From: Zopfochytrium polystomum | Lineage: Eukaryota > Chytridiomycota > Chytridiomycetes > Chytridiales > Chytridiaceae | NCBI GenBank assembly: GCA_025765615.1 | Contig: JAIVFJ010000054.1 | Location: forward strand, 275,777 to 339,776 | Direction of reading: 5' to 3' | DNA length: 64,000 bases | Part shown: positions 59,052-64,000 of the stretch, one piece after another | Numbering within the stretch: the stretch's first letter is position 1 | How the letters are laid out: the number at the start of each line of letters is the position of its first letter | The notes under the pieces: model-generated | What the model was told of the DNA's origin: nothing | The model's database searches: none | What the model saw: only the letters and a program-made list of their open reading frames with translations | Made by a program: the position numbers and the translations under genes

Positions 59052-59975
59052 ATGTCTGACCCAAACAACACCTTCCCTGATGCAACTGCCTTCCAAGCCT
59101 TGATGGACCAATTACAAGCCCTTTCAAGACAGACACACCAACTTCAAGAACAAGTCCTTCACCAGCAGCACCAGCTTCAACAACAACTTCACCAACAAGA
59201 ACATCAAGCTCTTCCCCTGCCTCAAGCCAATCAAGCAAGAGAGCCCAAGGTTCCCAGCCCTGACAAGTTCACTGGGCTGGCCAAAGACCTTAGGAACTTC
59301 ATGGCCACTGTGGAGAATGTCATCCTTCTCCAACCTTCAAGATTTCCCAGTGAGCAAGTCAAGGTTCTTTTCACAAGCACCCTCCTGTCTGGTCAAGCTC
59401 AATCATGGTACAGATCTCTCCCAAGCACACCCACCACCCTGCAAGAGCTCTGGGAGGGGCTGGAAGCTACCTTTGGTGACCCCTACGCATCTTGGACAGC
59501 AAGATCCAAGCTCAAGCATATCAAGCAAGGAAAGCAATCTTGTGTGGCCTACACCAACCAATTCAAGCAACTAGCCAGAGACTCTGGATACAATGATGCA
59601 GCTCTGATGGAGCTGTACCATGATGGTCTCCATGAGTCTATCCAAGACATGCTCTCCCAGTCTCTGCACATCCCTGAGACCTTGGAAGAGTACATTCTCC
59701 TTGCCATCAAGATTGACAACAGACTCTACTCCAAGAGGCTGAAGCAAAGACAAGTAGGAACTACATCAAGACCTACCCCAGTTCCTCAAGCTCTTACAGT
59801 TCCTGAACCCATGCAAGTGGATGCAGTTGAGACACTTCCTAAGGGTCCTCTGAGCCAAGAGGAGAAAACAAGGAGGGCCCAGCAGGGACTGTGTTTTTAC
59901 TGTGGCTCCAAGGAGCATGCTGTCAAGGACTGCCCAAGGAAGAAGCACCCAAACTCCCAGGTCCAGGCTCACTGA
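59052..59975 (+). CDS. gag: Gypsy copy 3 Gag
   Basis: 307 aa, differing from copies 1 and 2 by about one residue (PTT for PNT). It has the CX2CX4HX4C knuckle near the C-terminus and the Gln/His-rich N-terminal coiled coil. The start ATG lies 41 nt after the 5' LTR. Confidence 0.93.
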   Translation: MSDPNNTFPDATAFQALMDQLQALSRQTHQLQEQVLHQQHQLQQQLHQQEHQALPLPQANQAREPKVPSPDKFTGLAKDLRNFMATVENVILLQPSRFPSEQVKVLFTSTLLSGQAQSWYRSLPSTPTTLQELWEGLEATFGDPYASWTARSKLKHIKQGKQSCVAYTNQFKQLARDSGYNDAALMELYHDGLHESIQDMLSQSLHIPETLEEYILLAIKIDNRLYSKRLKQRQVGTTSRPTPVPQALTVPEPMQVDAVETLPKGPLSQEEKTRRAQQGLCFYCGSKEHAVKDCPRKKHPNSQVQAH

Positions 59976-62900
59976 GGGGCAATTCCCTGGACCCTCCTCC
60001 AAGCTGCCCCTGTTTCATCACCACCACCAGCACCACAAACACCTCAGATTCCAAGCCCCACCAACTCACCATGGATGTCAAGATTCAACTCTCACCCAAG
60101 TCAACCATCACAACCAAGGCCCTTATAGACTCTGGATCATCCTGCAACATCATTGATGCCACCCTTGCCAAGTCTTGTGCCATTCCTACGATCAAGAAAT
60201 CCACACCCCTCAAGGTCCACTTTGCCAATCATGCTCTGTTCAAGGAAATCAGCCATGAAACCAAGCTAAACCTCCACATCCAAGACTTTCCACCATCCAT
60301 GGTCAATCTGGAAGTATTGGACCTTGGCTCACCCACATTCTCTGTCATCCTGGGATTACCATGGCTGCAAGCCCAGAACCCTGCCATTGATTGGGTCACT
60401 GGTCAAGTCCAACCTCCACCAATTGGAACAGTCACCCAAAACTCAAGTCAAGCCCCCAAGTCTCATGCTCTCAAGCCCTTGATTCAAGATTCACAGCGAG
60501 CCAAGACTCCAGTTCCACAGTTCACAGTTCACAGTCAAGATTCAAGTAGAGCTCATAGAGCTCACAGTCATGGCCATGACTCTTGTTCACAGAACCCACA
60601 GTCAAAGATTCAAGTACCACAGTTCACAGTCCACATTCAAGATTCAAGTTCCACAGCTCACAGTCTTTGCCAAGAACAGAACTCTCAGTCAAAGATTCAA
60701 GAATCACAGTTCCCAGTCAAGAATTCATGCACCACTGCTGAAGAGCACAGGAACTTGGACCCATCAGACCTTTTGCTGGCATCCAAGCTACCAAAAGAAT
60801 ATCTCCCTTATGCTGATGTGTTTTCCAAGACCAAGGCAGACCTGCTACCAGCTCAGAGGCCTTATGACTGTGAAATCCCACTCAAGGATGAAACTTGCAG
60901 CCCACCTTTCAAGCCACTGTACCACCTCTCTCCACCAGAAGCCAAGGCCCTCCAAGAATACATTGAAGAAATGCTGAGCAAGGGATTCATCCAACCTTCC
61001 AAGTCACCAGCTGGAGCTCCCATCTTTTTTGTCAAGAAGAAGGATGGGGGGCTGAGACCCTGCGTGGACTACAGAGATCTCAATGAGATGACAGTCAAGA
61101 ACCGCTATCCACTGCCTCTCATCTCTGAATTACTGGACAAACTGAGCCATGCAAGGATATTTTCCAAGATTGACCTCAGAGGTGCCTACAATTTGGTCAG
61201 AATTAAGCCCCAGGATCAATGGAAGACTGCCTTCAGATGCAAATATGGTCACTTTGAGTACTTGGTTATGCCCTTTGGACTTACCAATGCTCCAGCTATT
61301 TTCCAAGGCATGATGAATGACATCTTCAGGGATATTCTGGACCTTTTTGTCATTGTCTACCTGGATGATATCCTGGTATTTTCATCTGACACTGCAAGCC
61401 ATATGGGACATGTCAAGACTGTCTTGGAGAGACTCAGACAGCATCACCTCTATGCAAAGCTGGAGAAGTGTGAATTCCACAAGACCTCCATTGAGTTTTT
61501 GGGGTTCATTGTGTCTGACAAAGGGATCTCCATGGCACCAGACAAGATCCAAACTATTCTTGAATGGAAGGCTCCAAATTCCATCAAGGATGTACAAAGC
61601 TTCCTTGGATTTTGCAACTTCTACAGAACCTTCATTGCCAACTATTCTGCCATAGCCAAGCCTCTCACTGATCTCACCAAGAAGACCACCAAGTTTGAAT
61701 GGACCCCAGCAGCAGAGCAAGCCTGGCTAGCTCTTAAGACAGCAACCACAAGTGCACCACTCCTTAAGCATGTGGATCCCTTGCTTCCCTTCACCTTGGA
61801 AACTGATGCCTCAGACTATGCCCTTGGCGCTGTTCTGTCCCAGCCAAGCTCTCAGGAACCCTCTGCTCCTCTGCATCCAGTGGCATATTACTCCAGGAAG
61901 CTGAACAGTGCTGAGTGTAAACTACACAGTCCATGACAAGGAGTTGCTTGCAATTGTGGAAGCATTCAAATTCTGGAGACACTACTTGGCTGGTTCTAAA
62001 GGCATCTCTGTCTATTCTGATCACAAGAACCTCACCTTCTTCAGGGCAAGGAGGTTGCTCAAGCAGAGGCATGCCAGGTGGGCTGAACTGCTCTCTGAGT
62101 ATGACTTTAAGCTGTGCTATTCTCCTGGCCACCTTAACACTGTGGCTGATGCCCTGTCAAGAAGAACAGACCTTGCACCTGAAGGGGGAGATGGTTTCAC
62201 CCCACCATCCAAGACACACCTTTCATTGCTTCCTGACAGGTGTGGGCCCATGCTATTTCCAAGGACCCCAAGCCTCACAAGATTCAATCAGCCAAGAAGA
62301 GGAAAAACTTGAGATACTCAAGACAAGGCATGATGCAGCAACAGCTGGACACCCAGGAGAGCACAAGACATATGAGCTTGTTTCCAGAGACTTCTACTGG
62401 CCAGGCATGAGGAAGTACATCAAGAACTATGTCAGCAGCTGTGAAACCTGTCAAAGAAACAAATCCAGCAGACACAAGCCCTATGGACTTCTGGAGCCCC
62501 TCCCAATTGCCATCAGCCCTTGGTCATCAATATCCATGGACTTCATTGTGAAACTGCCCCCATCCCATGGATTTGACTCTATCCTTGTTGTCATCTGCAG
62601 AAGGACAAAGTTGGCCCATTTCATCCCTGCACTGAGAATATAGATGCACAAGGAACAGCAGACCTGTTTTTGCAGCACATATTCAGGCTCCATGGGCTGC
62701 CTCAGTCAATCGTCAGTGACAGAGGACCACAGTTCAGATCTCAATTTTGAAAGCACTCACAGCAGCCCTTGGAATCAAGTCTCAACTGTCAACTGCTTAT
62801 CACCCTCAGACTGATGGACAAACAGAAAGAACAAACCAGACTCTGGAGCAGTATTTGAGGTGCTATGTCAGCTATCAACAGGATGATTGGCCCACCCTCC

Positions 62901-63603
62901 TTCCACTGGCAGAATTTGCTCTCAACAATTCTCTCCACTCAGCACCCAGCTATCTCCTTTCTTTGCAACCTATGGCTTCAATCCAAGAGGAGATCTTCTG
63001 GGACAAGAGACCTATCCAATGTCCAAGCTCCTGCTGCGGCTTCACACTTACATAAGCTCAAGATCATCAACTCCTTCCTGGACTCCACCCTGAAGCAAGC
63101 CCAAGAGATGCCTCAAGATTTGCCAACACTCACAGAATGGACCATGACCTTGCTGTGGGTCAGCAAGTTTGGCTTCTGAGGAAGAACTTGCAGACCAAAA
63201 GACCAAGTCCCAAGCTAGACAACCTCAAGTTGGGACCTTTCAAGATCTTGGAGCAAATCAATCCAGTCACCTTCAAGCTGGATCTCCCCTGCATCCATGA
63301 AGATCCACCCAGTTTTCCATGTCAGCCTTTTAGAGAAGTTTGTGGCCAATTCCATTCCAGGCAGAGTGTTCCTCCTCCTCCTCCAGTTGAGGTAGAAGGT
63401 GAAGAGGAATTTGAGGTTGAACAAATCTTGGATGCCAAGTGGTTTGGAAGAACACTCAGTTCCTTGTTAAGTGGAAAGGTTACTCAGATGCTGACAACAC
63501 CTGGGAGCCTGAGTCAAACCTCACTCACTGCCAAGACCTTCTGCTCGAGTTCAAGACCAGGTACCCCACCAAGTTGCAGAAGAGGCCTAAAAGGGGGAGA
63601 TGA
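59891..63603 (+). pseudogene. pol: Gypsy copy 3 Pol, frame broken from about 61920
   Basis: Open for 681 codons through protease, RT (YLDD) and the start of RNase H. It is then shifted by an extra A at about 61920. Compared with copies 1 and 2 the remainder has about a dozen single-base gains or losses, mostly in homopolymers (near 62240, 62287, 62628, 62748, 62942, 63012, 63108, 63287, 63368, 63458), and very few substitutions. The integrase and chromodomain sequence is otherwise recognisable. This pattern fits uncorrected sequencing indels better than decay. Confidence 0.8.
59949..59994 (+). promoter_or_regulatory. Programmed -1 frameshift signal, copy 3
   Basis: CCCAAAC at 59949-59955 in the gag frame, 5-nt spacer, stem arms 59961-59968 and 59987-59994 (8 perfect pairs), 18-nt loop. 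Conserved in all three copies. Confidence 0.8.
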
Positions 63604-63955
63604 TGTATGAATCACCCTCTGGAAACCTCTGGAACCTTCTAGAACATTCCTTCATGGAACCTTCTGGAACCTTCTGGAACCTTCTAGAACATTCCTTCAT
63701 GGAACCTTGTGGAACCTTCTGGAACCTTCTTTGCTTTCCTGACTTGTCTTGTTGTCATTGGTATCATTGGTATCAGTGTATTACTAATTGCTCTTTCTGG
63801 AACTTTCTTGGAGTCTTGACAAGGAACACTCTCAAAAGGTATAAAAGGGGGATGGGGGACCTGTCCCATCCCTCAAGTGAATTATTGTTTCCAATACAAT
63901 CATCACTCCTCTCAGTTCCTTGTCTGCCTTGCCCTGTCCTGCCCTGTTCCTGACA
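63604..63955 (+). repeat. 3' LTR of gypsy copy 3
   Basis: 352 bp; starts TGTATG, one T short of the family's TGTTATG. Pentamer array at 63631-63730. Confidence 0.92.
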
Positions 63956-64000
63956 CCTCCGCACCTGCGCCATCTGCATGCGAGTCCTAAGATCTGCCCT

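Larger units (their letters stand above)
58659..63955 (+). mobile_element. Ty3/gypsy chromovirus, copy 3 (5297 bp), 3' half with many one-base indels
   Basis: LTRs 58659-59011 (353 bp) and 63604-63955 (352 bp), target duplication CCTCC (58654-58658 and 63956-63960). gag is intact. pol is open to 61936 and then frame-shifted repeatedly. Opposite orientation to copies 1 and 2, and otherwise almost identical to them. Confidence 0.93.

Overview
The window is nuclear eukaryotic DNA and most likely fungal. Genes carry short GT-AG introns (about 60-400 nt). AATAAA polyadenylation hexamers follow some genes. The Ty3/gypsy elements carry a C-terminal chromodomain, as in fungal chromoviruses. An M13 metallopeptidase, a patatin-like lipase, an alpha-arrestin and a bHLH factor fit an early-diverging or zoosporic fungus, but nothing seen fixes the phylum. 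Coding exons are GC-rich, while spacers are full of (GA/CT)n, (GT/CA)n and poly-A/T tracts.

Layout. 0.5-3.2 kb: a large Ser/Pro-rich protein of unknown function. 5.7-6.35 kb: a small secreted Cys-rich protein. 7.3-10.6 kb (minus): a six-exon M13 (neprilysin-type) membrane peptidase. 11-25.2 kb: a transposon block with a tRNA-like relic, a decayed Ty1/copia fragment, two intact full-length Ty3/gypsy elements (minus, 5305 bp each), one solo LTR and an unclassified second repeat family. 25.8-28 kb (minus): a putative membrane glycoprotein and a bHLH transcription factor. 31.6-34.3 kb: a small signal-peptide ORF and a four-exon aldo/keto reductase (minus). 35.4-36.1 kb: another solo LTR beside a second copy of the unclassified repeat. 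38-40.5 kb: a membrane-anchored patatin-like hydrolase. 43-44.6 kb: a TlpA-like thioredoxin-fold protein. 45.2-48 kb (minus): an alpha-arrestin with a PPxY motif. 49.6-52.2 kb (minus): a WD40-type propeller gene whose reading frame is broken in the assembly. 52.5-58.2 kb (minus): a non-LTR retrotransposon with two ORFs. 58.7-64 kb: a third gypsy copy (plus), intact in its 5' half and riddled with one-base indels in its 3' half.

The most notable system is the gypsy family. It has 5-bp target duplications on four of five insertions, and near-identical LTRs. Its control signals are unusually legible. A 100-bp U3 array of 20 pentamers in register matches the heat-shock element (nGAAn/nTTCn). A TATA box lies about 35 nt before an 11-nt sequence that is exactly complementary to the primer-binding site, predicting Tf1-type self-priming. 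A canonical -1 frameshift heptamer sits 5 nt before an 8-bp stem at the gag-pol junction. This predicts a heat- or stress-activated, self-primed chromovirus that may have been active recently. The host genes show no obvious shared pathway and look like ordinary neighbours separated by repeat-rich spacers.
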